A DNA stretch of 64,000 nucleotides, taken from Aromatoleum anaerobium (GTDB lineage: Bacteria; Pseudomonadota; Gammaproteobacteria; Burkholderiales; Rhodocyclaceae). The notes beneath the pieces were generated by a model. The model was not told the origin of the DNA. It made no database searches and saw nothing but the letters and a program-made list of their open reading frames with translations. Where the stretch lies: positions 1,116,001-1,180,000 of the forward strand of contig NZ_WTVG02000040.1 in the NCBI RefSeq assembly GCF_012910705.2, written 5' to 3'. A program made the position numbers and the translations under genes. This document shows, piece by piece, positions 1-7,536 of this stretch (positions are counted from its first letter, which is position 1; each line of letters opens with the position of its first letter).

Positions 1-616
1 GCACGTCTTCGGGGATCGTCGCCGGCGCGCGCAGCCGTGCGAGCAGGTCGCGCAGGCGTTTTTTCGCGCGCTTGAACGCGCCCGGCACTTCGGGTTCCGC
101 ATAGACCACCAGCGTCAGCTTGCCGGAGAGGTTGTCGACGATCGCGATTTCCTCGGACAGCAGCAGCAGGATGTCGGGCGTGCCCAAGGTGTCGGTCTTT
201 TCGGTCTTCGCGAGGCGCGGCTCGATGTAGCGCACCGTGTCGTAGCCGAAGCAGCCCACCAGCCCGCCGGCAAAGCGCGGCAGACCGTCGCGCGGGGGCA
301 CCTTGATACGTGCCATGAACTCGGCGACGTAGTTCAGCGGGTCGCCGTAGTCGCGCCGCTCGACGAGGCGGTTGCCGGTCAGCAGCAGCGCCGAGCGGCC
401 ATACACTTCGATGCGCGTCGAGGCCGCGAGACCGATCATCGAATAGCGGCCGAAGCGTTCGCCGCCCTGCACCGATTCGAGCAGGTAGGAATACGGTTCG
501 TTGGCGAGTTTCAGGTAGATCGACAGCGGCGTGTCGAGGTCGGCGAAGGTTTCGAGCGTGACCGGGATGCGGTTGTAGCCCTGCGCGGCCAGCGCGTTGA
601 ATTCGTGCTCAAGCAT
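1..616 (-). CDS. trpE: Anthranilate synthase component I, N-terminal part (runs off window)
   Basis: TrpE uses chorismate and glutamine-derived ammonia to make anthranilate, the first step of tryptophan synthesis, in complex with TrpG. The frame reads leftward from an ATG at 614-616 (MLEHEFNALAAQGYNRIPVT) and stays open to the window edge, giving about 205 residues. It shows the typical N-terminal chorismate-binding-family region, including the LESVQGGERFGRYSMIG stretch, in which related enzymes bind feedback tryptophan. The C-terminal catalytic half is outside the window. It lies downstream of rpe and gph, an arrangement also known in Pseudomonas, and is preceded by a short Trp-rich open frame that may control it by attenuation. 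Confidence 0.93.
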   Translation of the reverse strand, partial: MLEHEFNALAAQGYNRIPVTLETFADLDTPLSIYLKLANEPYSYLLESVQGGERFGRYSMIGLAASTRIEVYGRSALLLTGNRLVERRDYGDPLNYVAEFMARIKVPPRDGLPRFAGGLVGCFGYDTVRYIEPRLAKTEKTDTLGTPDILLLLSEEIAIVDNLSGKLTLVVYAEPEVPGAFKRAKKRLRDLLARLRAPATIPEDV

Positions 617-691
617 GGAGATTCCACAAAAAACGGTTCAATCGGAACAAGGAGTGCGGGCGCGTGACCGGCCCGCGAAAGCGGTCGTGTT

Positions 692-790
692 TTAGTGGCC
701 CGCAGGCCACGAGCACCAGCGCCGCCAACAGCGCAGCACTGCGGCAGACTCGTTGCGTTCCTTGTCCGAAGCCCGGTCGTTGTGGGTCAT
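692..790 (-). CDS. trpL: Candidate trp leader peptide (attenuator), 32 aa
   Basis: This short frame lies between gph and trpE. It runs from an ATG at 788-790 to a TAA at 692-694 and encodes 32 residues. Residues 22, 25 and 28 are tryptophan (CWRRWCSWPAGH at the C-terminus), so three Trp codons fall within seven. The last codons sit inside a hairpin with arms 695-700 and 705-710, and a second stem (656-661 with 671-676) follows before trpE. In Pseudomonas, trpE is known to be controlled by attenuation. Translation of this frame is an inference: the ribosome binding site is weak and the terminator-like stem has no adjoining U run. Confidence 0.5.
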   Translation of the reverse strand: MTHNDRASDKERNESAAVLRCWRRWCSWPAGH

Positions 791-832
791 GTCGACTCGT
801 TCATGATGGATGCAAGCGGGGCGGCAGAGCGG

Positions 833-1555
833 TCAGACGACTTCGATGCGCTCGAGCGCCCCGGTGGCGATCGATAGTAGCCCATCGCATTCGATGGTGT
901 CCACGGGCATGCCTTCGCTATATCCATAGGTCACGAGCAGCACCGGCATGCCGGCGGCGCGCGCCGCGAGCGCGTCGTTGGCCGAGTCGCCGATCATCAG
1001 CGCCTGCGCGCTGGCAACCCCGAGCAGGCCGCACGCATGGTGCAGCACCGCGGGGTCGGGCTTCTTCACCGGCAGCGTGTCGCCGCTGACGACGGCGTCG
1101 AAGTAGCGGTCGAGCCGCATGCGTTCGAGCAGCGGCAGCGTGAAGGCTTCGGCCTTGTTCGTCACGCATGCGAGCCGCAGAGCCATCGCCCGCATCGCCT
1201 CGAGAGTCTCGGTAACGCCGGGGTAGATCGTCGTGTGCCGGCCGTTCACTTCAGAGTAGTGACGACGGAAGACCACCACCGCGCTTTCGATCTCGGCCTC
1301 GCTCGCCCGGGCGTTCTCGGTCATGCAGCGCCGCACGAGGTGCGGGATGCCTTTGCCGACGAAGGAATGGATCTCGGCGAGTGGCCGCGTCGGCCGGCCG
1401 AGTTCGGCGAGCATGCGGTTCGCGCCTTCGGCGAGATCCGCGATCGTGTCGAGCAGCGTGCCGTCAAGATCGAACAGCACCGCCCGCACCGGGAAGCGAC
1501 GCGCGTTCACTGCTGCACCTTCGCAGTTCTTCGGGCAGCCTGGCGAAGCACTCAC
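833..1555 (-). CDS. gph: Phosphoglycolate phosphatase (HAD family)
   Basis: Gph hydrolyses 2-phosphoglycolate to glycolate in the cytosol, clearing a by-product of DNA repair or oxygenase activity. HAD motif I is [10 protein letters not shown] with D29 and D31. Motif II is the VTNK segment, and motifs III/IV are KKPDP and [10 protein letters not shown] near the C-terminus. At 240 residues with a helical cap after motif I it matches the family. The ATG at 1553-1555 overlaps the rpe stop by four bases (ATGA), which favours translational coupling. A GTG at codon 16 (VNARRFPV) is an alternative start that would give a more typical N-terminus. Confidence 0.93.
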   Translation of the reverse strand: MSASPGCPKNCEGAAVNARRFPVRAVLFDLDGTLLDTIADLAEGANRMLAELGRPTRPLAEIHSFVGKGIPHLVRRCMTENARASEAEIESAVVVFRRHYSEVNGRHTTIYPGVTETLEAMRAMALRLACVTNKAEAFTLPLLERMRLDRYFDAVVSGDTLPVKKPDPAVLHHACGLLGVASAQALMIGDSANDALAARAAGMPVLLVTYGYSEGMPVDTIECDGLLSIATGALERIEVV

Positions 1556-2247
1556 GCCCCCACCTTCGCGAGCTCGGCGCGCAGCGCGGCGATCACGCTG
1601 TCGTAGCGGTGCGGGTCGGCATCGCGGCCGGCGCCGAACACGGCCGAGCCGGCGACGAAGGTGTCCGCGCCGGCGGCGGCGATCTGCGCGATGTTGTCGA
1701 CCTTCACGCCGCCGTCGATCTGCAGCAGGATCCGCCGCCCGCTCGCGGCCTCGTACGCATCGAGCTTCTCGCGCGCCGCACGCAGTTTCGGCAGCGTGCC
1801 GGGAATGAACTTCTGCCCGCCGAAGCCGGGATTGACGCTCATCAGCAGCACGATGTCGATGCCATCGAGCGCATGGTCGAGATAATGCAGCGGCGTTGCG
1901 GGGTTGAACACCAGGCCCGCCTGGCAGCCGCAGTCGCGGATCAGCTGCAGCGTGCGGTCGACGTGCTCGGACGCCTCGGGATGGAAGGTGATGATGTTCG
2001 CGCCGGCCTTGGCAAAGTCCGGGACGATGCGGTCGACCGGCTTGATCATCAGGTGGACGTCGATCGGCGCGCTCGTGTGCGGCCGGATCGCTTCGCAGAC
2101 GAGCGGACCGATCGTGAGGTTCGGCACGTAATGGTTGTCCATGACGTCGAAGTGGATCCAGTCGGCGCCGGCCGCGACCACATTCCGGACCTCTTCGCCC
2201 AGGCGGGCGAAATCCGCCGACAGCAGGCTGGGGGCAATGCGGTGCAT
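1552..2247 (-). CDS. rpe: Ribulose-phosphate 3-epimerase
   Basis: Rpe interconverts ribulose 5-phosphate and xylulose 5-phosphate in the pentose phosphate and Calvin cycles. The 231-residue protein has the full (beta/alpha)8 barrel signature: [16 protein letters not shown] at the start, [12 protein letters not shown] with the metal-binding His and Asp, DVHLMI, the [11 protein letters not shown] phosphate loop and LQIDGGV with the second catalytic Asp. An AGGAG ribosome binding site lies about 6 bases before the ATG. It heads a block read rpe-gph-trpL-trpE and follows the GspE-type ATPase gene after 39 bases. Confidence 0.96.
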   Translation of the reverse strand: MHRIAPSLLSADFARLGEEVRNVVAAGADWIHFDVMDNHYVPNLTIGPLVCEAIRPHTSAPIDVHLMIKPVDRIVPDFAKAGANIITFHPEASEHVDRTLQLIRDCGCQAGLVFNPATPLHYLDHALDGIDIVLLMSVNPGFGGQKFIPGTLPKLRAAREKLDAYEAASGRRILLQIDGGVKVDNIAQIAAAGADTFVAGSAVFGAGRDADPHRYDSVIAALRAELAKVGA

Positions 2248-2286
2248 GAAATTCTCCTGTTCGTTCGAGCGGCGGATTCTAACCGT

Positions 2287-4647
2287 TCAGCGCACGCACA
2301 CGCGCCGCACCTGCGCCATGTCGGTGATGCCGCCGAGCACTTTCTCGATGCCGTCCTGGCGCAGCGTGCGCAAGCCCTCGGCGAGCGCGACACCCAGCAG
2401 CTGCGCGACGCGCGCGCGCTCCTGGATCATCCGCTTGATCTCCGCCGAGGCGAGCATCAGCTCATGCAGTCCGACCCGCCCCTTGTAGCCGGAGTTGCAC
2501 TCGGCGCAGCCAATCGGCCGGTAAAGGGTGAAGCGGCCTTCAGCATCCGCGTGCGTCGCGCGCAGCCGCTCGAACACCGCATCCCGGGCGGCGAGCGGAT
2601 CGGCGCGGAATTCAGGCGTCGCGTGCATGTCTTCGCAGTACTCGTCGAGCAGTTGCACGACTTCCGCCTCGTCGGCGCGGTAGGCTTGCCGGCAATGGGT
2701 GCACAGCCGCTTCGCCAGCCGCTGCGCAAGCACGCCGAGCAGCGCGTCGCCGAAGTTGAACGGGTCCATGCCCATGTCGAGCAGGCGCACGATCGATTCC
2801 GGCGCGCTGTTGGTGTGCAGCGTCGACAGCACGAGGTGGCCGGTCAACGACGCTTCGATGCCCACCGACACCGTCTCGAGGTCGCGCATCTCGCCGACCA
2901 TGATGACGTCCGGGTCGGCGCGGAGGAACGCGCGCATCATCGTCGCGAAGTCGAGGCCGGCCTTGCGGTTGACCTGCACCTGGCGCAGCCCCTTCTGCGT
3001 GATCTCGACCGGGTCTTCGGCAGTCCAGATCTTCGTTTCCGGCGTGTTGAGGTGGCCGAGGATCGAGTGCAGCGTCGTCGTCTTGCCCGAGCCGGTCGGC
3101 CCGCAGACGAAGAACAGGCCGTAGGGCTTGGCGATCGTGCGCCTGAGGCGCTCGAGGTTGTGCGCGGTCAGACCGAGCTGTTCGATCCTGATCGGCTCGC
3201 TGTGGCCGAGCAGGCGCATCACGACGTCTTCCATGCCGCCGGCCGTCGGCACCGTCGCGACGCGCAGCTCGATGTCGAGCGGCGCGAACTTGCGGAAGCG
3301 GATCTTGCCGTCCTGCGGCCGGCGCCGCTCGGAGATGTCGAGGTCGCACATGATCTTGATGCGCGTCACGAGCGGGTTGCGGTAGCTCGCCGGCACCTGG
3401 ATGTACGGCACGAGCGTGCCGTCCTTGCGGAAACGGATGTGCGTCTTGTCCTTGCCCGGGCGCGGCTCGATATGGATGTCCGACGCGCCCTGCCGGTACG
3501 CGTCGATGATGACCTTGTTGACGAGCTTGACGAGTTCGTTGTCCGCGGCGGCCATGACGTCGTCGGCGACCGAGATCTCCTGCTCCTCCTCGAGCAGGTC
3601 GTGCAGCAGGTCGGACACCGAGCCGAGCTCCATCGACGGCTCGAAATACTGATCGACGGTGCGGTCGAACTCGTCGCGCGTCGTCACGCGGAAGGCGAGC
3701 CGGTGTTTGGGGAACACATTGTGCGCGATGCGCGACGCGCGGACCTGCTCGGGGTCCCAGGCGAGCACGACGACGCCTTCGGCCGTCTCCTCGAGCGGCA
3801 GCCATCCGGTCTGTTGCACGTATTCGCGCTTGATGTTGCGCAGCAGGTCGAGCTGCTTGACGCGATCCTGGCGGTAAGGCTCGTACGGCACATGGAAGAA
3901 GCGCGAGGCAGCGTCGCCGAGCTCGGACAGCGCGATACCGCGGGTGGCGACGAGCACCTCATCGACCGTCGCCGCCCCTTCGCGGGCGCGGCGCACCGCC
4001 TCTTCGAGTTCGGCCGCGCCGAGGCGCCCATCGGCGACCAGCGCGTCGTAGCGCGAGCGCAGCGCTGCCGGCGCCCTGCCGCGCTGGGCGTACGCGACGC
4101 CCAGCGCCTGCGCGAGCCCGAGCAGGCCGTCCTTCGCGACACTTGAAAAGTTCTCGCCCTGCGTCACGTTGATCAGCAGGATCACGCCCTGCAGCGCGCC
4201 GCTCGCGGGATCGATGACCGGCGCGGCAAGCATCTGCCGCGTGCGGTAGCCGCCGCGCTCGTCGCCGCTGCGGGAAAAGCGCAGCTCCGGGGAAAGCGCG
4301 CGGAGTTCGGCGGGGTCGTGCACGTCGCGGATATTGACGGGTTGCCGGCTCAGCGCGACGTAGCCCGCGATGTTGCGCGCCTCGACCGGGAGTCGTGCGT
4401 CGATGGGGGCCGCGCCCGTCCTGACGCGTGAAACGAGCGTCGTGCCGGCCTCGTCGAGGGCGAAGAAGCATAGGCTGTCGGCGTCGAACAGCGCGCACAG
4501 GTCGGCGGAAAGGTCGAGGACGACGCGATCGACGTCGTCGGTCGCGTCGATTCGTGTCGTGATCGCCTGCAGGCCTTTGAAAAACGCGAGACGGCCGGCG
4601 ACGTCGCTACCTTTCCCGGCTCGTCCGGGCGCTGCAGTCATGGGCAT
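2287..4647 (-). CDS. GAF-domain GspE/PulE-type secretion or pilus ATPase
   Basis: This 786-residue protein combines a regulatory N-terminus with a hexameric traffic ATPase. Residues about 25-190 look like a GAF domain (ALFDADSLCFFALDE). A GspE/MshE N-terminal domain follows at about 230-340. The C-terminal motor has Walker A (GPTGSGKTTT, about 514-523), Walker B with LRADPDVIMVGEMRD, and the GspE-specific four-cysteine zinc module (CTHC near 648, CAEC near 713). Such ATPases energise type II secretion or type IV pilus assembly at the inner membrane. No pilin, secretin or platform protein is encoded nearby, so its partner machine is elsewhere. The N-terminal GAF suggests control by a small ligand or redox signal, which is inference. 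Confidence 0.85.
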   Translation of the reverse strand: MPMTAAPGRAGKGSDVAGRLAFFKGLQAITTRIDATDDVDRVVLDLSADLCALFDADSLCFFALDEAGTTLVSRVRTGAAPIDARLPVEARNIAGYVALSRQPVNIRDVHDPAELRALSPELRFSRSGDERGGYRTRQMLAAPVIDPASGALQGVILLINVTQGENFSSVAKDGLLGLAQALGVAYAQRGRAPAALRSRYDALVADGRLGAAELEEAVRRAREGAATVDEVLVATRGIALSELGDAASRFFHVPYEPYRQDRVKQLDLLRNIKREYVQQTGWLPLEETAEGVVVLAWDPEQVRASRIAHNVFPKHRLAFRVTTRDEFDRTVDQYFEPSMELGSVSDLLHDLLEEEQEISVADDVMAAADNELVKLVNKVIIDAYRQGASDIHIEPRPGKDKTHIRFRKDGTLVPYIQVPASYRNPLVTRIKIMCDLDISERRRPQDGKIRFRKFAPLDIELRVATVPTAGGMEDVVMRLLGHSEPIRIEQLGLTAHNLERLRRTIAKPYGLFFVCGPTGSGKTTTLHSILGHLNTPETKIWTAEDPVEITQKGLRQVQVNRKAGLDFATMMRAFLRADPDVIMVGEMRDLETVSVGIEASLTGHLVLSTLHTNSAPESIVRLLDMGMDPFNFGDALLGVLAQRLAKRLCTHCRQAYRADEAEVVQLLDEYCEDMHATPEFRADPLAARDAVFERLRATHADAEGRFTLYRPIGCAECNSGYKGRVGLHELMLASAEIKRMIQERARVAQLLGVALAEGLRTLRQDGIEKVLGGITDMAQVRRVCVR

Positions 4648-4701
4648 TCCTGTTCCTGTCGGTCAGGGCCCTCGATGAAAGCTTGCTCGGGGCCGGCCCT
4701 C

Positions 4702-4722
4702 ATTCTAGCCAGCGTCGCCAGG
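4702..4722 (-). promoter_or_regulatory. Promoter-like block shared with 7454-7474
   Basis: On the minus strand this 21-base block reads as CCTGGCGACGC, two variable bases, then GCTAGAAT. TAGAAT is a good -10 hexamer, about 55 bases before the GspE-type ATPase start. The same block, 19 of 21 bases identical, lies upstream of the ornithine cyclodeaminase-family gene. Conservation of the spacer as well as the -10 suggests a common regulatory element rather than a chance hexamer. No consensus -35 is evident. Confidence 0.4.
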
Positions 4723-4726
4723 AAAT

Positions 4727-5497
4727 TCAGAACTCGAGGATCGTGCCCTGCTCGAGCCTCACCGGACGCAGCCGCCCGGCTCCGGCCGCGATCTCGCGCA
4801 TGATGCGTCCGCTCTGGCCGGGCTTGAGGTGGGTGATGTGGACTTCGGGCGAGCCGGCGAGCTCTTCGAGCATCGCATGCAGCAGGCTCGGACACAGGTG
4901 GCGCGCCGTGAGCGCGAGACCGTGCTGGCTTTCGGGGAAAGCGGTCTCGACGATCAGGTGGCGCACGTTGTCGAGCGCGTTGATGGCGGCGATCAGTTCG
5001 GCCGAATACTCGGTGTCGCCGGTATAGACGAGCTTGCCCTCGCCACTGTCGAGGCAGTAGGCGACCGTCGGCACGCTGTGGCGGGCCGGCAGCGGCGTGA
5101 CCGTCCGTGCTCCGAGCCGGATGGGGCGGCCGGCCTCGACGGGATGAAACCTGAGGTACGGCCGGTGGCAGTCCGGGATGGTGGTGAAATCCGGCCAGAT
5201 CTGCCAGTTGAAGACGTGCAGGCGCAGGATGCGGATGGTTTCTGCCGTGGCGTATACCGTCAGCGGCGTATTGCGGAGTTCGCCGACCGAATCGACGAGC
5301 AGCGGAATCGACACGATATGGTCGAGATGCGCGTGCGTGACGAAAACGTGGTCAATGCGCAGCAAGTCGTCAAGTTCCAGCTCGCCGACGCCGGTGCCGG
5401 CATCGACGAGAATGTCGTCGTCGGCGAGGAACGCCGTCGTGCCCGAAGCCCGTCCGCCGATTCCGCCGCTGCAGCCAAGTATCCTGAGCTTCATCAT
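4727..5497 (-). CDS. Metallo-beta-lactamase-fold phosphodiesterase (class II cyclic-nucleotide PDE/RNase Z-like)
   Basis: From the tandem ATGs at 5497/5494 (MMKLRILGCSGGIGG) this encodes about 255 residues. The metal-binding HxHxDH motif is present as THAHLDHI. Further metal ligands are likely in LPARHS, in YTGDT and in THLKPGQ near the C-terminus. The fold and order of motifs fit 3',5'-cyclic-nucleotide phosphodiesterase class II and RNase Z-like hydrolases. The natural substrate cannot be read from sequence. The frame stays open further upstream to 5587, but that extension lacks family similarity, so the MKLR start is preferred. The upstream gap carries two sets of short direct repeats. Confidence 0.8.
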   Translation of the reverse strand: MMKLRILGCSGGIGGRASGTTAFLADDDILVDAGTGVGELELDDLLRIDHVFVTHAHLDHIVSIPLLVDSVGELRNTPLTVYATAETIRILRLHVFNWQIWPDFTTIPDCHRPYLRFHPVEAGRPIRLGARTVTPLPARHSVPTVAYCLDSGEGKLVYTGDTEYSAELIAAINALDNVRHLIVETAFPESQHGLALTARHLCPSLLHAMLEELAGSPEVHITHLKPGQSGRIMREIAAGAGRLRPVRLEQGTILEF

Positions 5498-5554
5498 GGG
5501 TTTGGGTCGCAGCGCCGGGAGTCCGCCGTGGCGGGCTGCAAACGTCGCTCCGGT

Positions 5555-5635
5555 GAGGTGAGATGAGGTGACGCAGCACGCTACCACTCCCTTCCAGTCG
5601 CGCTGCGTGCATTACTTCACGACATTACCTCACGA
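5555..5635. repeat. Two sets of short direct repeats upstream of the phosphodiesterase gene
   Basis: GAGGTGA occurs at 5555-5561 and again at 5565-5571, ten bases apart. A tandem 13-base repeat, CATTACTTCACGA then CATTACCTCACGA (12 of 13 identical), fills 5610-5635. On the minus strand both sets present TCACCTCA- or TCGTGAGG-like words. They occupy the 172-base gap between the FHA gene and the phosphodiesterase gene, where a promoter for the latter would sit. Binding of a regulator is inference. Confidence 0.5.
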
Positions 5636-5669
5636 CGCAATGCGGGCGGCCGGCGATGGCCCGGGCGAG

Positions 5670-6377
5670 TCAGGGGCGCAGGAAAAACTCCATTTTGACG
5701 CCGGCCATCTCGACGATGTCGTGTTCGTCGAGGCGGCGCGCCTGGGCGTCCAGCGGGCGGCCATTGACGCGCGGAAACACTTCGCCCTCGACGTGGGTGA
5801 GGAAATATCCGTTCACCCGCCGCGTGATCGCCGCCACCTGCTTGCCCGGCTTGCCGAGCGTCGTCAGCGACTTGGTCAGCTCCAGTTCCCGCCCCGCATT
5901 CGGGCCGTTGAGCAGTTGCATGACACCCACCGCGCCACTGCCCGCCGGCGACGAAGCCGGAGGCGGCGGCATCTCCGGCGCCGCTGCGCCAGGCGCCCGG
6001 CCGGCGGCGGGCGCGACCTCGGGGGGCACGAACACCGGCCCGTCCGCACCCGTTCCGGCATAGCCGAACGCGTGCACCGCCGGCGCGGCCGGCTCGACAA
6101 TGTATTTGAGGCGGTACTTGCCGAGTTCGACGATGTCGTTGTTGCGCAGCACGTGCTTCTTGATCGGCTGGCCATTCACGTAGGTGCCGTTGGTGCTGTT
6201 CTGATCCTCGAGAAAGGCGTCGTCGAGGATCGTCGTGATCACGGCGTGCTGGCCGCTGATCGCCAGGTTGTCGATCTGGACGTCATTGCTGGGCTTGCGC
6301 CCGATGGTCGTGCGCGGCTTGTCGAGGACGATTTCCTTGAGGACCAGCCCGTCCATGCTGAGGATCAACTTCGGCAT
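5670..6377 (-). CDS. Double FHA-domain protein
   Basis: The 235-residue protein starts at an ATG at 6375-6377 (MPKLILSMDGLVLKEIVL). A canonical FHA domain, which binds phosphothreonine peptides, occupies about residues 1-90 with the signatures TIGRKPSNDVQI, SGQHAVI and NSTNGTYVNGQ. A Pro/Ala/Gly-rich linker follows at about 95-160. A second, more divergent FHA-like domain ends the protein (TTLGKPGKQVAAI, FLTHVEGEVFPRVNG). No Ser/Thr kinase or phosphatase gene is adjacent, so its phosphorylated partner is unknown. It is probably a cytosolic adaptor. A longer upstream reading lacks domain content and was not used. Confidence 0.85.
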   Translation of the reverse strand: MPKLILSMDGLVLKEIVLDKPRTTIGRKPSNDVQIDNLAISGQHAVITTILDDAFLEDQNSTNGTYVNGQPIKKHVLRNNDIVELGKYRLKYIVEPAAPAVHAFGYAGTGADGPVFVPPEVAPAAGRAPGAAAPEMPPPPASSPAGSGAVGVMQLLNGPNAGRELELTKSLTTLGKPGKQVAAITRRVNGYFLTHVEGEVFPRVNGRPLDAQARRLDEHDIVEMAGVKMEFFLRP

Positions 6378-6435
6378 TGCATTTGTTCCATTTCTCGAGT
6401 GCGCCAGCGCCGTGCCCGCGCCGGCGGCAGGGCTT

Positions 6436-7389
6436 TCAATAGGGCAACGCGGTGCCGAGGCCGCGTTCGCGGGCGCGGGCGACGACTTGCGCCGCCACCG
6501 CGATGTCCTGGATTGCCATGCCCTGCGATTCGAACAGCGTGATCTGGGCGTCGCTCGTGCGTCCCGCGCGGATGCCGGCGACCACTTCACCGAGCTCGAC
6601 CCATCGCCCCGGCTGCGTGCGCCCTTTTTCGAGCAGCGGCAGCAGGTCGCCCGCCTCGCGCAGCGCGATCTCGCGCGAATCGACACAGATCACGTCGGCG
6701 CGCCTCACCGCCGCTTCCGAAAGCTCCTGGCGCGCGAGGCTGTTCGAGCCGGCGGCCGTGACGTGCGTGCCCGGAGCGAGCCACGCGGCGTCGAACAGCG
6801 GCTTTGGCGACGTCGTGATCGTGACAACGACATCGGCGCCGCGCACCGTGTCCTCGGCGCTCGCCGCTGGCACCACCTCGCGGCCGGTGTCAAGGCTCAT
6901 CTGCGTGCAGAAAGCCTGCAGCCGCTCCGCGTTGCGCGCGAACACTTTTATGCGTTCGACCGGCCGCACCGCGCACAGCGCGAGGATCTGTCCCTGCGCC
7001 TGCCAGCCGGCGCCGAACACGCCCGCGACGCGGGCATCGGCTCGCGCGAGCCATTTGGCCGCGATCCCGCCCGCAGCGCCGGTGCGCATCATGCCGAGGC
7101 GGTCGGCCTCGAGCACGGCGACCGGATCACCACTCGTCGCGTCGAAAAGATGCACCCAGAAGCGGTTGCGGCCGCCGCCGGTCGTATAGACCTTCAGCCC
7201 CGAGAGGTTGACGGCGGGCACACCGCCCTGCAGCAGGTGCGTCATCGTCGCCGGCAGGCGTACGCGCTGCCGCGGGAAGTCGATCGTCTCGCCGCGCCCG
7301 TGGGCGGCCATGACCTGCTCGACCGCATTGAGCACCGTCGGCATGTCGAGGAGGCTGCCGACCTCGGCTTCGTTCAGATATATCGCCAT
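6436..7389 (-). CDS. Ornithine cyclodeaminase / mu-crystallin family enzyme
   Basis: This 317-residue NAD(P)-dependent protein belongs to the ornithine cyclodeaminase family. It shows the KVYTTGGGRNRFWVHLFD and ADRLGMMRTGAAGGIAAKWLAR segments typical of substrate binding, and a Rossmann glycine motif in AGVFGAGWQAQGQ. Members include ornithine cyclodeaminase, alanine dehydrogenase and delta1-pyrroline/piperideine-2-carboxylate reductase. The exact reaction cannot be assigned from sequence. A good AGGAG ribosome binding site precedes the ATG at 7387-7389. It lies downstream of a terminator and a promoter-like block, so it probably has its own promoter. Confidence 0.85.
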   Translation of the reverse strand: MAIYLNEAEVGSLLDMPTVLNAVEQVMAAHGRGETIDFPRQRVRLPATMTHLLQGGVPAVNLSGLKVYTTGGGRNRFWVHLFDATSGDPVAVLEADRLGMMRTGAAGGIAAKWLARADARVAGVFGAGWQAQGQILALCAVRPVERIKVFARNAERLQAFCTQMSLDTGREVVPAASAEDTVRGADVVVTITTSPKPLFDAAWLAPGTHVTAAGSNSLARQELSEAAVRRADVICVDSREIALREAGDLLPLLEKGRTQPGRWVELGEVVAGIRAGRTSDAQITLFESQGMAIQDIAVAAQVVARARERGLGTALPY

Positions 7390-7424
7390 GTATCTCCTGC
7401 CCGGCCATCCGGCAATTCACGCAA

Positions 7425-7450
7425 GGGCCCCGCCAATGCTCGCGGGGCCC
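7425..7450. repeat. GC-rich inverted repeat in ocd-family gene leader
   Basis: GGGCCCCGC (7425-7433) and GCGGGGCCC (7442-7450) form a perfect 9-bp stem with an 8-base loop. It lies between the shared promoter-like block and the start codon of the ornithine cyclodeaminase-family gene, so it would be in the 5' untranslated region. No adjoining T run is present on either strand, so a simple terminator is unlikely. Confidence 0.55.
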
Positions 7451-7453
7451 CGT

Positions 7454-7474
7454 ATTCTAGCGTGCGTCGCCAGG
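7454..7474 (-). promoter_or_regulatory. Promoter-like block shared with 4702-4722
   Basis: The minus strand reads CCTGGCGACGC, two variable bases, then GCTAGAAT, matching the block before the GspE-type ATPase at 19 of 21 positions. TAGAAT would act as the -10 element about 65 bases upstream of the ornithine cyclodeaminase-family start. It sits just downstream of the dctM terminator, where a new transcription start is expected. Confidence 0.4.
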
Positions 7475-7484
7475 CCGCTCAGTG

Positions 7485-7510
7485 AAAAAAGCCCGCCTCG
7501 AAAGGCGGGC
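7485..7510 (-). terminator. Rho-independent terminator after dctM
   Basis: On the minus strand GCCCGCCT and AGGCGGGC form an 8-bp stem (7503-7510 with 7491-7498) around a four-base loop. It is followed directly by six T residues (7490 to 7485). It lies 27 bases after the dctM stop codon and closes the dctPQM transcript. Confidence 0.88.
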
Positions 7511-7536
7511 CTTTGCTGTGCGACGACACGGCCTCG

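Noticed and set aside
1381-4146. A 921-codon open frame on the plus strand
   Set aside because: It is antisense to rpe and the GspE-type ATPase. Long antisense frames arise because high GC gives few stop codons; its translation is Arg/Asp/His/Val-rich with no domain.
4702-4722. The shared CTGGCGACGC...GCTAGAAT block as a sigma-54 promoter
   Set aside because: GG and GC dinucleotides are not spaced as in the -24/-12 consensus, and TAGAAT fits sigma-70 better.
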